Positions 35,701 through 48,377 are shown, counted from the first letter of the stretch. The stretch: 64,000 nucleotides of DNA from Desmodesmus armatus (GCA_007449985.2 VIIQ02000010.1:1-64000); one strand, 5' to 3'. Program-made: numbers and translations. The notes: generated by a model from the sequence alone, not told the origin.

Positions 35701-37553
35701 TCCGTGGGCAGCTGTACACGCCGTTGGCCACTGCAGCAGGCTGAGTGGTGCAGGCTGCGGCAGCAGGCAGACAGAGGCATAGTGGGGCACCACATACAAT
35801 GTGTTTGTTGCAAGGGCGCAGCTTGCATGCGTGTACACATGTGCTACACTTGTGCATGCACACCTTGGTGGTTGCACATGGCGGAGTACAGCATTAGTGC
35901 AGGAGCAAGCGTCCTCCTCAGACAACACCAACAATACATGCTTCTCCAAGAATTGAAAGCTGCCAACACCACCACTTGGTTAAATCAAGCGCCTGCCATC
36001 ACGTCATGCTGCATCTGCATGTCTGTGCTGCATGGCCCCTCCTGCTCACCCCTCATGCAGCTTCCCTCCACGGCGCTCCATGTTGAGTTGTCCTGGCACA
36101 CCACACCCGGGGACCCCATGTAGCCCGCATTGCAGGTGCCGTTGCACACCCTGCCCACTGGGCTGTTGGTGCCACAGCTGAACACGGCGTTGAGCAGGGT
36201 GGGGCTTCCAGTGCACACTGCAGGGCACCCAAGCAGATGACACACGGGATGTTTGACAGCAAAAGCTCGCAGTATGCAAGCATACTCATAACCGCTCGGT
36301 GTGTATACAAGCATGGACAAGCGTGATAAAACGTTGGTGTGATTGGAACGCCTCAGAGCCTCCCGCACTCGCATCAAGCGACACCTTTTATGAATTTCCC
36401 GCGATTATACCTTCCCCGCCGCCCGTCGGCAGACGTAGTCTGCCGAGGTCATGCCATCGAACAAAAGGACGTAGTCAACGATACAAGCGATGTGGGCCGA
36501 AATAAACTTTTAGCGCGGCGACAATCTGCGCAATGCGAGCCCCAGGTGCCTCGTGCTACCCACCTCTCGTGCATGCTCCTCCTGCACTGCTCCACGTCCC
36601 GTCAGCCTCGCAGGTCACCTTGGGCGCAGGTATGCCAATGAACCCAGCGCCACAAGTTGCGGTGCAGCTGGTCCCCACAGTGCTGGTTGCTGCACAGCTG
36701 AAGGAGCCGCCATCAGGGTTCACAGGCGCCGTGCTGCACACTGCGTGTACGGGTCGTGGGAACCATACGCGTCAGCACAAGCAGCAGTAGTGCAGCAGTA
36801 GGTTCAGCTCTTTCACAAGGACAGCAGCTTTCTGCCATAAGCACTGTCAGTCATGACAGCAAGCACTGGTTGAAAGCCATCCTCATACCATCCTAGCTTT
36901 CTCCCCCTCACCTCTCACGCAGCCTCCGCTGACTGGTCCCCAGCTGCCGGTGGAGCTGCACGTCACCCTTGGCGCCCCCACGTACCCAGCATCACACAGC
37001 CCATTGCAGATGGCATTCACAGCGGAGGTGGGGGAGCAGTTGAAACTGCCGTTGGCGGGGTTTGCGGGCGGCAGGTGGCACACTGCAGGCGGCAAAAACA
37101 AACTTGTGTGGGGGGGACCAGGGCCACATTGCCCATCTTCACCACAGCCATATGTTGACGCTGTATTGCGGTCAGAAGCACCGCTGCATGCCATGCACAA
37201 GATGCTGCTGGCTGCTGCTCCAGAAATGTTACGGCAGCAGTGGAGGTAACAGCACACTGCAGCCATACATGAATGCCAGCCTGCGGCCCACACTAGTAGC
37301 CCCACCTCTGGTGCATGACCCTGTTGTGGCCGGCCACGCCCCTGTAGACCCGCACGTGGTGAATGGGTTCCCTGCCCAGCCAGGGTTGCATGTTGCACGG
37401 CAGACAGTGCCTGCCGTGCTGTTGATCAGGCAGTTGTACACCCCATTGGCAGGGCTGGGCGGGGTGGTGGCGGTGACGGCACACACTGTCAGGCAGCAGT
37501 GGCAGCAGCAGAAGCAGCACCAGCAGCAGCAGCAGCAGCAGCACAGCAGCAGC

Positions 37554-37588
<35 letters not shown>

Positions 37589-40500
37589 CGGGCAAGAAAC
37601 AGACTCGCACGACCAAACAACCAATACTTGGATTGCTGCTGACGCGCCTCAGCCAGCCGCTGACTGTGTGCAGCACGCAATGCAGCTACTGCTGACAAAC
37701 ACCCTCCCCTACCTCCCTCACCTCTCAGGCATGCTCCTGTGCTGGCACTCCAGGCCCCTGTTGACCCGCAGGTGGCTGTGGGTGCCCCTGTGGGCCCAGG
37801 CAGGCTCAGGGTGTTAACAGCAGCGTTGCAGGTCGCAGTGCAGCTGCCACCCACAAGGGTCCGCGGGCAGCTGTACACGCCGTTGACCACTGCAGCAGGC
37901 TGAGTCGTGCAGGCTGCAGCAGCAGGCAGACATCAGCATAGTAGAGGCATCCCACAGAGGGTGGGTTTTACTTGGCCAATTGCACATGTGTTGGTTGTTG
38001 CTTGGGTACCTGAGTTTGTGACTGCTGTGCAGTGGTGCAGGACATAGCCCCCTCCCGAATGTGTGACGCGTGTACCTTTCAACCCAAAAGTGACGGGCCT
38101 GTAATACAAGCGGTGCTGCAAGTGCTACCAAGTGCTTCACTGCATGGCCCCTCCTGCTCACCCCTCATGCAGCCTCCCTCCACGGCGCTCCATGCTGAGT
38201 TGTCCTGGCACACCACACCCGGGGACCCCATGTAGCCCGCATTGCAGGTGCCGTTGCACACCCTGCCCACTGGGCTGTTGGTGCCGCAGCTGAACACGGC
38301 GTTGAGCAGGGTGGGGCTGCCAGTGCACACTGCATGATACCCAAGCAAAGGCAAAGGGCGGAACCAACAGCAGGGGCTCGCACAGTCATAAGCGCTGGGT
38401 GTGTACACACCAGCATGGACAAAACGTTCGATGAAAGCATTGATGTTATGGATCGCCTCACAGCCTCCCGCACTCGCCTCAATGCTTGATAACAAGTGAC
38501 ACCACCGACAAAAGAGCCGCAATCACAACTATCTCGCGGGTCAGTCGGCAAACATAGTCAGCGGCATGTGATTTTGCGCCGACTTGACTTTTGGCGACAT
38601 GGCAATCTGCGCGGCGCGAGCTCCAGCTGTGATGAGCCGCTCACCTCTCGTGCATGCTCCTCCTGCACTGGTCCACGTCCCGTCAGCCTGGCAGGTCACT
38701 TGGGGCGCGGGTGTGCCAATGAACCCACTGCCACATGTTGCGGTGCAGCTGGTCCCCACGGTGCTGGTTGCTGCACAGCTGAAGGAGCCGCCATCAGGGT
38801 TCGCAGGTGCCGTGCTGCACACTGCGCATAGGGTTGGTGAGGTGCATCGTAAGCGGCGGTTAGTACAAGGGGCAGCAGTGCAGGGGCAGGTTCTGCTCTG
38901 TCAGCAAGCGCAGGAGCCTTTTGCCACAAGCGTAGTCTGCCATGACAGCAGGCACTTCCTCACAGCCAACTTTGCCTCTCCCCCTTGGCGCCCCTTACCT
39001 CTCACGCAACCTCCGCTGACTGGTCCCCAGCTGCCGGTTGAGCTGCACGTCACCCTCGGTGCCCCAGTGTACCCAGCATCACACAGCCCATTGCAGATGG
39101 CATTCACAGCGGAGGTGGGGGAGCAGTTGAAGCTGCCGTTGGCGGGGTTTGCGGGCGGCAGGTGGCACACTGCAGGCGGCAAATACAAAGTTGCGAGTGT
39201 GGGACCAGGACCACATTGCACATGTTCACCAACATGGTATGATAGCCATATGTTGACGCCGTATTGCTGTCAGAAAGCACCGCTGCATGCCATGTACAAA
39301 TGCTGTTGGCTGCTGCTGCAGAAAGCTGTGGAGGTGCCAGCACACTGCAGCCATACATGAATGCCTGCATGCGCCCCACACAGATAAGCACCTACCTCTG
39401 GCGCACGCCCCTGTTGTGGCTGACCACGTCCCTGTAGATCCACACGTGGTGAATGGGCTCCCTGCCCAGCCCGGGTTGCATGTTGCCCTGCAGACAGTGC
39501 CTGCCGTGCTGTTGATCAGGCAGTTGTACACCGCATTGGCAGGGCTGGGCGGGGTGGTGGCGGTGACAGCACACACTGTAGGGCAGCAGCAGCAGCAACA
39601 AAAAGGGAACATCCTTCAAGCAACCAGATAAACAGCAGGTGAACCAGCATGCAGCACCAGAGGTTGGTGACAGTGTGAGCATGCTGCCCTCCCCCCCCCC
39701 CTAACGTCCCTCACCTCTCAGGCATGATCCTGTGCTGGTACCCCAGGTCCCTGCTGGCAAGCAGGTGGCTGTGGGTGGCCCAGTAGGGCCAGGCAGGTGT
39801 GGACCTGGCAGGCTGTTGCAGGTTGCTGTGCAGCTGCCACCCACAAGGGTCCGTGGGCAGCTGTACATGCTGTTGGCCACTGCAGTAGGCTGAGTGGTGC
39901 AGGCTGCGGCAGCATCAAAGCACATCAACAGAATGATTTTCTTGCAGCACTTTAGGATGCCAGTTGGGCTACAACCGCAAAAGAAGGGCTGTGTCTGCGT
40001 GCCTCACACTAGGCTAGCCGGCTGCCCTTTGGGTGCATGGTTGTGTGGCCTTTGACTGGAGCAGCAAACTGCCTGGCAAAAGTGAAACCTGCCACACAGA
40101 GCGACCCCTTCCCCACAAACACCATGTGCCTACAGCACAGGACATATACACCAGCCCAGTGTCGTGGTGATGCATCTGCATGTGTGTGTCCCCCCAGGAT
40201 CCTGGGGGGGCTCAGGAGCCCTCCTTGTTCCTGCTCACCCCTCATGCAGCTTCCCTCCACGGCGCTCCATTCTGAGTTGTCCTGGCACACCACACCCGGG
40301 GACCCCAAGTAGCCCGCATTGCAGGTGCCGTTGCACACCCTGCCCACTGGGCTGTTGGTGCCACAGCTAAACACGGCGTTGAGCAGGGTGGGGCTGCCGG
40401 TGCACACTGCAGGGCATGCAGAAAACATGTGCGTCCAGGGTTTTGAGTGTGGTAATGGTTTCGTGACCACCACATGATGCCTGATGTGTGACGTGATCTG

Positions 40501-43500
40501 CAGCTACGCACACCAGATGCTCGCAAACTGGCCAGATATTGTACGCAAAAGCGCAGTGGCTCGTCTATTTCAACGATCAGCTCACCCACCTCGAACACAC
40601 TCGCCCACGATCTCAGACGTCCAGTTTCCGTCCTGAAGGCAAGTGACGGTCGGAGAGCCCACAAACCCAGCAAGGCACGTTGCGGTACATACGGTGCCGG
40701 GCGTGCTAGTGGTCGAGCAACTGAAAGCTCCATTGACGGGGTTCTCCTTGGGCGCCGCTGCGCACACAGTCAGCACAAACCCTGCAAGGACCAAATGGTG
40801 GCACATGTTGTAGGAAGGGCACACTTCAGACAGCGCGGACAGTCCCTTGCATGCATCCTGCTGGTGCTTCAAGTAATTCCAGGCGTGAGGCGCCTAACAG
40901 GCTAACAGCGCTGCAGCAAACAGGGTTGGCTAGATGATGATGATCAAGCTTTGAAGATAGCCTGGGTATGGCCTTGCCAGATGGATCATATGATCGGATA
41001 CGACTCTGCATTTTTTTGTGATTCGACACAGTATGGCTCAACAGCCAACCTCTCAGCAACACCGTGCCACCCTGCCCCCCCCCCCCCTACACACAACACC
41101 CTGCCACACAACAACACCCTGCCACCCTGCCTGAAACAGCCATAAACCCTACCTGGGTAGCTCAGCAGGACCTGATACTGCCCAATCGAGCCATAGTTGC
41201 TGTATCCAGGTGGCGTGGTAGGATTGCCAGTCCCTATGCCCCTGATGGTCAGGTAGTAGGTCCCTTGGGTGGTCAAGGTATGAGTGAAGGCACTAATACT
41301 GGCAACTCCTGTGCGGGTTACCAGTACCTGCTGCTGGCTGTTTCTCAGCTCAGCTTGCATGTGGAGGTTTGACCGACCTACGTTGCCCCAGTTCGGAGCG
41401 CCCATGACCTGAATTGTGGCTGTACCAGGCCCAGCATCAAATCTCAGCCAGTCAACATCAGTTGCATCCCTGGCAGCAGCAAAGGCAACAGCACGGATCA
41501 ACAACCTGAGTCCAGAGTGAAGGTGGCACGGCTTCCAGCTTGCTGACAGGAACTCCCATTGAATCTGGCAACAGTAGACCACAGAGTTGGTCAGCCGCTT
41601 TGTCAACCTGCTTGCGTTCACAACAAGCAGCTGAGTGGTGCCCGGAAACAGGCAAACACTGCTTGAGCAACGGCTAATTGTGAGGCAGCCTGGCATGGTA
41701 TAGCAGCCAACTGCTGGAGGTCATGTGTCCTTACTAAGGCCGACAATGCCGCACTTACCTTATGGTGCCTGCGACTTGGGCTGTGGTGATTCCAGCTGCA
41801 CTGGTTTGACCTGTCAGGCTGGTGGCAGCTGCTGCTGTGCTGCCATGGAAGTCAAGGCCATAGCCAAGGATACTACTGATGATCTGCAGAGGCGAGACAC
41901 ACAATGCAGCACGCACCAGGTGGGAAGAGGAAGGGAGCAAGGCATGCGGCAAAGTCGCTGCTTCATTGGCGGGAAGCACAGTGAAGCCAATTTGCTGTTG
42001 TGTGTGCACTACTGCTTCATGTGTCAAGAGAGAAACACATCTGCATGCCTTGGACCCTGGTTGCATTCCCACTCTGAACTCAGGGTTGCTGGCATGACCC
42101 TGCAGTTTGCGCCGACCGGTGGGCATGTTCAAACAGAGCCGTTATACAGCTTTCAACGGCCAGCAGGGGCCACTGCTCGTGAGTTTGACAGTGCTGACCT
42201 GAACATCATCCTCCCTTCGGGTGGCTCCCGTATACTCCCCCCTGAAATCAGGACCACACACACCATGCAGCAGCAAGCAGGAAACAAGCGCTGCCTTACG
42301 AAGGATAGTGAGGCCCTCATTATTCGGAATAGTTGCACCATGCATGACGCAGGGGGCAGCGCCACGGGAACTTCCCATGATGCAGTGTATGCCTGCTGCA
42401 GGACTTCTTTGGGAGGACCATGGTGTGAAGGGTAGGGGCTGAGTGGTGAAGGGTGGTTGCCCGCCTAGTGGGAAGGCGGGTAGCATTACCTATTGCGCAT
42501 ATGGCTGCATGCACCAGCAAAGGCGATTGCTTATTCCAACTGACTCTTGCATCAGGCAGCAACGGGACGCCGTCATGTAACACAGCGCTCTCTTTGAGTT
42601 CAAGACGGCCTACTTACTTGCTCCACTGGGCGAGGGCAGCGCTGTATGGGGAGCCCATGATTGGTCCCCTGCCAGCAGAGAAAGGCACACAGCTGGTCAG
42701 TCATGGGAGGTTTGTCGTGCTAATGGGTGAGGCTAACAGCACCCGTTGTGCTGCCACACACAGTGCGGTGGCATCATGCGCATCCTATTGGCTTAGATCC
42801 ATGCCTTACCGCCCCTCTCTGGAGACAAACAAGGTTCATCAGGCATTGAAAAACACAGTGCACTTGCATGAGGTGGAGGTGCGCTGCTGGTTTGGTAAAT
42901 TGCCGGCTGTCGCACTTCTATCCATTGTTCCAAAGCCAGCGGGTGAACCAGCCTCACAAGGTCTATGTCATGTAACGCACGCACAAGTGCAAGGGGGCAC
43001 CTCAAGCTACAGATTTTGCTGGGCTAGCATAGGCCTGGAAGCGCATACATGTTCAACAACTGGATAACAGCGGCTGCGGTGTGCATGTGTGTGTGAGCCT
43101 CACATGCCATGATGGCAGCTGTTCAAGGTGAGCTGCCTACGCGTGCTGAAGCACCTACCACTCTGCAGTCCCGTCGTAGTACTCCTCTGTAGTACCTCCA
43201 ACGGTAATACCGTCATGATTGAGTCCCATCTGCACACCAGTCACACAGGGGCTTGCTGTCACATATGTGCCGCCTAGTGACAGTACTACAGTAGTACTGG
43301 CAGTCGCAAGTAGGAACCACAGAGACTGGGTGACTTCCTCCAACACAATATGGCTGGAGCCAGCCCGCTGGAGCGTATATCTATCGAGATACTATCATAG
43401 TATGCTAAGTAGAAATTGATGTCACACGTCATTTGTGTCCTGCGCATGAGTCACCTGGTGCCCGATTTCGTGCGAAGCCGCGTCCGCGATGTACCTACAA

Positions 43501-46500
43501 ACAATCAACATATAGCGCTCAGCACGTTGGGGCGGATGGACGCAATGATGCTGTACCGCAGCGGAACCCCGCGCCGATGTCGATCTGCTTCAATCAAACA
43601 TACGCACAACACCTGAAGAATGTGAAACAACGCTACTTCAGCCAGTCATTCGCGCGCAAAGCTCTTGCGAGGGTTCACATGGCCATGTGACAGCGCGCCA
43701 TGGCCCAAGCTTCCGCACGCACTTACTTGGCGTAGTAGGGACCCAGCTGCGGGGGAAAGACAAACGATGGGTTCAAGAACGGGGTTGCAAAGCTGTTGAG
43801 GTACGCAACCCCTCCAGCCCCGGCCCCAAGCACTGCATGCAGCAGTCACAGCAGCCACAACAGCAGGCCAACAAAGGCAGCAGGTCGACAGCATACCCGG
43901 TGTGGTCGTGTGCAATACTCAACAGTATCTGCACCTCTGGCAAGCAGGCTATATAGACGCCCATCCTCCCCTTCGTCCTCCCCGCCCGCAACCCAACCGC
44001 TTCCCTTCAACCTCATCATCCTCGTCAACCACATTGAGACATGTCTGGTGCCACCTCATGAGACATGCCATGTCAGTGCACGTCATCCTCTAATATCAGG
44101 TACACCCACGCCGGTGGCTCTCGGCATCTGCCCTTCATCAACTCAAACACGATCACTTGCCATCCACTCACCGTCATATGACGACCCTCCAATGACCACT
44201 CTCACACCCCTGGCTGTCAGCACGGTAGTGCCAGGGTCCTCTGTCGTCACATCCACATCAAAGGGGGAGTAGTCCTCGCTGACGTACCTCCATATTGCAA
44301 AGATGTCCAGCAGCTCGCTTGCGGTGAAGTCATTGGGGTTGTTGTTCTGTGAGTGAGAGAGAACAACGGGCACAGCAGGGACATCACACAGTGCAAAGAG
44401 AAGGACAACACTGTGGAGTCGGATCTGCGCTGGGGAGTAACTGCACTGGATTCACTTGTGTGCACTGCACAGGACGGCTTGATGCTCAGATGATATGGCG
44501 GAAGGTAGGTAGTGTGTGGGTGTGGGTGTGGGTTTGGGTTTGGGTGTGGGTGTGGGTGTGGGTGTGGGTGTGGGTGGGTGAGTGGGTGTGGGTGGGTGGG
44601 TGGGGGGCAGTGGATGAGAAGGTAAGTAGTGGGTGGTCCTTGACTGTACCATTGGGCCAGAGCACTCTGGCCATTTGCTGTCACAGCATCGGATGACGCT
44701 GCTCTACCTTCGGCTGATGTGATGCAGTATGTCAAAAGCGCTAGCGGACCGTGGGGGCGGCTTAAAGACACCTGATGTATGGATGAGTCACAACAGACGG
44801 CCAACACTGTTGAAAGCATGGTGAGAGCCTTTGGACCGCCAGCTGCCTCCCCAAGGACTGAGGCGGGTTTGCCACAGTGGTGCCATACCTTATCATACCG
44901 GGGGCTGGTGATCGTGGCCGGTCTCCCGTTGCTGTTCCAGGCGGTGCCTTGGGTGACGTGGCCGTCAAAATCAAGGAAGATCTTCTTGGCGGCGCTTGGC
45001 CGCGAGTGGAGGGTGAAGGCGGCGGCCTGGGTGATTGTGGCTGGGTCGGACATGTTGGGCTGTAGTCATGGCCATGTCAACAGAGGCGATGCAGCAGCAG
45101 CAGCAGTAGCAATTTGATGCAGGGAGGGAGCAATGGACAGTGCCTTGTGGCAGAGGCTACTGCGTGCGGGAAGAGACGCCCAATCGATCATATGCAGGTA
45201 ACCCCTAGCTTTCTGCTAGGACAGCCCCATCATGGCATGCCTTCTATCCATGTTGGTGTGAAAAGCGAGAGTCAGGGAGGGGGGCCGATATGGCAGGGTG
45301 TGCTTGTAATTGTGGTCAGGGAGCGCATGTGTGCATTCCAGGGCGACTTGGGCAGGAGTAGCTGGAACTGGCATAGCCCTCATGCACTCCCCTAGCCTGA
45401 ATCAGCTGCAGGCGTGCACCATGCCTGCTGCTTACCAGCCAAGGTGACTGCAGTTCATTGTTGTTCAGCAGCTGCAAGAGGTGTCTGTGATGATGATGGT
45501 GGTGACGAAGACGATGGTGATGGTGATGATGGTGGCCTGGAGCAGCAGCTGCACTGACGTTGGACCCCACTGGCCAAGCCGCTAGGTCAAGCTGCGTCTG
45601 GTTCGGATATGCTGCTGCCATTGCTGCCGCATCTGCAGGCACTGCCGCCGCTGCTGGGCCTGTCATCGCTGTGGGCAAAGCTGGATCTGCTGCTGCTGCT
45701 GCTGCTGGGTCTCCAACTGCTGCTGCTGGGTCTGTCACTGCTGCTGCTGCATCAGTGAGCTCCGGTGCTGCTGCAGGGTCTATCAGCAGCCAGGCGCCTG
45801 ATGCCACAGCAGCGTCGAAAGCAGCTGCTTGGGCCGCAGCTTCAGCCGCAACAGCAGCAGCAGCTGAACCGGGCGGGACCATGATGCCTCTGCATTTGTA
45901 GTACAGGGCTTCATTGGCGCTGTCGACAGCCTGCGAGGTGCACAGCAGGGAATTGCAGTTGGGAGGGGACTTCGACAGCACGGGTGTTTTGTGTTTGAGT
46001 GTGTGTGCGCCAACACAGGAGTGTGTCCATGTGTGCTTGGCAGGGGGGCAGGGGGTAGAGGGGGGGGATATAGGGGGTCAGACTGCTGTTCATGTTCATG
46101 GCCATTTCTCAATAGGAGGCTTTTCATGCACCTGAGGGCATGGTGTATCCTGCAGGGCGCTGACTCAATGGCTGGCAGGCACCTTGCAGGTGCTGCTGTG
46201 TTGGTTGACTGTGCACTGCATGTGTGTGTCATGTGCGTACTGTCATTCTGATTGAGCCTCTGTGTGAGAGGTGTGTGTGGGTTACACAGACACAGCACCT
46301 ACATGCTAGCACTGCAAAACACTGCAGGTCACCAGTGGTCCCTGAAGACTGCAGCGTACGTTTGGCCTATGTTGGCCAATGTTGTAAGGGCAACACACCA
46401 GCCACTACACTGAAAATCAGCATCTTGACTGGTAGGGGTTGCTAGGGATGCTAGGGGACATGGGGTCCTAGGTATAAGTACTTGTAGGGGCTTGGATGGT

Positions 46501-46853
46501 ACTGATGATCAGTGATCGGTATCTCGGCTACCTGCTGTAGATGGTTGCTGCTCCGTTGAAGGCCCAAGCAACACTTCAACACGTTGCTTTAAGCTTGTTT
46601 TTCTTTAAGCTTTTTTTCTCACCAGGTCGGCTTCTTGCGTTAGCAAAGCGGCCAGCTCGACAGGGGATCCCGAAAACCGGGATGTTGTCCGTATACGCTC
46701 CAGCTTGGCATAGTCAATAACATCACCCCTGTCATCCACAGGGTACTGAGATGCGAATGGGCTCCCTGGACGCACAGCCTGTGCTGGAATGAACAGCAGC
46801 AGACCCAGCACGACTGTAAACCAAACGGAATCCCGCCTCAAGTGGACGGTCAT
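29746..46853 (-). CDS. Giant secreted metzincin metallopeptidase with PPC-like domain and 25 CCP/sushi-like modules
   Basis: A 36-exon model (6390 nt, 2129 residues) keeps frame throughout. N-terminal exons are 46623-46853, 45436-45930, 44889-45026, 44172-44346, 43727-43811, 43455-43494, 43159-43229, 42618-42668, 42199-42241, 41759-41883 and 41153-41469. CCP exons follow: 40590-40781, the amplified cassette (31137-40406), 30605-30781 and 29746-30086. MTVHLRRDSVWFTVVLG begins a clear signal peptide ending AQA. Exon 2 is an Ala-rich propeptide with a His cluster. The catalytic domain has IFLDFDGHVTQGTAWN, WRYVSEDYSPFDVDVTTEDP and ASHEIGHQ joined across an intron to MGLNHDG, which together form HExxHxxGxxHD. 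GPIMGSPYSAALAQWS follows, then a bacterial-type PPC domain (YYLTIRGIGTG, SNYGSIGQYQVLLSYPG). CCP modules usually mediate protein or glycan contacts. The last exon ends in a hydrophobic stretch that could be an anchor signal. Extracellular-matrix or cell-wall remodelling is inferred. Confidence 0.85.
31137..40406 (-). repeat. Five-exon CCP cassette amplified ~4.4 times with its introns
   Basis: Order on the coding strand is a-b-c-d-e repeated. Type a (168 nt): 40239-40406, 38162-38329, 36050-36217, 33934-34101, 31564-31731. Type b (192 nt, first copy 189): 39715-39903, 37722-37913, 35563-35754, 33433-33624, 31137-31328. Type c (180 nt): 39396-39575, 37306-37485, 35204-35383, 32850-33029. Type d (171 nt): 38999-39169, 36912-37082, 34771-34941, 32434-32604. 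Type e (177 nt): 38645-38821, 36564-36740, 34423-34599, 32104-32280. Every exon starts and ends in phase 1, so whole cassettes can be gained or lost without frame damage. Period is about 2.08-2.11 kb for three steps and 2.37 kb for the last. Each module has the pattern C, NGxxxC, C, C, GxPxxxC, W, C. Confidence 0.92.
42199..45026 (-). other. Metallopeptidase catalytic domain, split over seven exons
   Basis: The zinc site is itself split: HEIGH ends exon 43455-43494 and the third ligand (GLNHD) opens exon 43159-43229, joined in phase 0. Exons of only 40, 51 and 43 nt occur here. Upstream, FDVDVTTEDP and YLNSFATPFLNPSFVFP, and downstream, YYDGTAEW, GPIMG and GEYTGATRREDDVQ, match the layout of secreted metallopeptidases that precede PPC domains in bacteria. 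All three zinc ligands and the catalytic Glu are present, so activity is expected. Confidence 0.8.
44510..44605. repeat. TGTGGG/TTTGGG hexamer microsatellite in a metallopeptidase intron
   Basis: About 15 near-tandem G-rich hexamers (TGTGGG, with some TTTGGG) lie in the intron between exons 44889-45026 and 44172-44346. The G-rich strand is the plus strand. The motif resembles telomere-type repeats but is not a known algal telomere unit. Confidence 0.8.
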
Positions 46854-48377
46854 TTGCCCTACGAGGCTACTTAGTATGTTCGGTCTGTCAGCAGGGCACA
46901 AGACGCCTCTGTAACGAAGCAGTGGTACTGAAAGCCTCATCTCCGTACACATCGAAACATAGATGATTGCTTCGCGGTGCGATCACGTTGTTTTGATAAT
47001 CTGATAGCTGCATGAAGCAAGGCCGCGGAAGCTGTAGCTGAAGTCCCACTTCGCGTTGCACTGTGAACCACCTAGTGAACTTCTGTTTATAAAATGTAAA
47101 GTGGGGGTGCAGCGCTCTTGGTGTGCAGTAAGCTACTGTGTCGGAACCTGGCAGCTGCTGTGCTATCCATCGCCATCAGCCAGCCCCAGGCCCTGAGGGT
47201 CGGGGGGGGGGGGGGGGGGGCTGCAATATTCCTTCAGCCAGGGGGGCGGGGGGTACCACAAGTTTACAATCAGTAGTCTGCTGCTGGTTGGCTGTTGTGT
47301 CTGTAGAAAGCCGAGCCTGAGACACAACCAAGCAGGCATGTGATATGATGGCCTGGCTGAGTCTACTGCGTAGTACTACGTTGGTTCCCATAGTAACTAT
47401 GTAGTTGGTGGCCTGGCTGAGTTGTTTGGGTTGGCACCCAGGCTTGATCAGCACAGCTCAGCTGCACTTGTCATGCAAATCGTGGCGGTTGCACTGAATG
47501 TCTGACAGGACACAGTGGCACGCACTCAAAGCGCATGTACTGAGCTCCATGTTGCAACACCCAATCTAGCAATCTAGACAGTACAACATGCGGCTGCTTC
47601 AGAAGACGAAGGCCCTTTTCACAGTGTGCAATGAACAAGAAGGCCTTGAATCCACAGGGTATGAGTGTGTTGGCAGGGGTGTAGGTCTGTGTACCCAAGG
47701 GTGTGGCTCGGCACAGAAGCTTGTCCGTTGCATGGCCAATGCTGGCTAAAGGTGGAGCTCCCATCAGGTAGTGTTCAGCTCAGGGATTTCAGGGCCCTTG
47801 TACTGCAACAGTGAGCAACACCTCCCAGGGTGTTGGGTGACGGGTGTCAGCCCCCGCCACATGCTTTGCCTGATTGCTGTGTCTTTGCCCTCGCCAAGAG
47901 CAGACCTCACCAGAGTCCGGAGCAAAAATGCCACAAGAATGTTGCCAAAGGCCTCACTGAGTGTCTGCTGAGGATGGCACATGCTGCAGCAGGGGTGTTG
48001 CAGAGCTGTGGCAGGTGTAGGTGCGCTTGTACGTATTGTGGTTTCCAACTGGAGTCAGTACGATTATGTTAGCTGCTGTGGTGCTGAATCCGGGGCAAGC
48101 AGCCCGGCCTGACGCGCACACACCCGCAGGGCTGGTGACCGTCTGCAGCGCTGCAGACACTAGCATTGTGTCCAGGCGCCAGACAGCTTACAAGTTTGTC
48201 AGCTCTGAAATGTGACACCTACTGATCCATATATGTAACCCAACATGTCACAGACTTCAACCATAACCCGCGATCATCGCACCAGCAGGGAGCATCACAC
48301 GTTGCCTGTTGCGTCAGCATTGCTGAACACTGCCAGACCCTTCCCCTGCAAGTAGTAGCTTGTGCAGCCCGCATTTC
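46854..48377. other. Intergenic interval between divergent metallopeptidase and SpoVS-domain genes
   Basis: This contains the presumed promoter and 5' UTR of the metallopeptidase gene. A poly-G run lies at 47203-47220. Two modest open frames on the minus strand (47471-47764 and 47764-48048) overlap and match nothing I recognise; they are not called as genes. Confidence 0.45.

Noticed and set aside
29746..40781. CCP exons as many separate small genes
   Set aside because: All are internal exons with AG/GT borders, phase 1-1, no starts or stops of their own, and they join in frame to the peptidase exons.
47471..48048. Two overlapping minus-strand open frames upstream of the metallopeptidase
   Set aside because: No recognisable domain, no matching splice phases, and composition no different from background.
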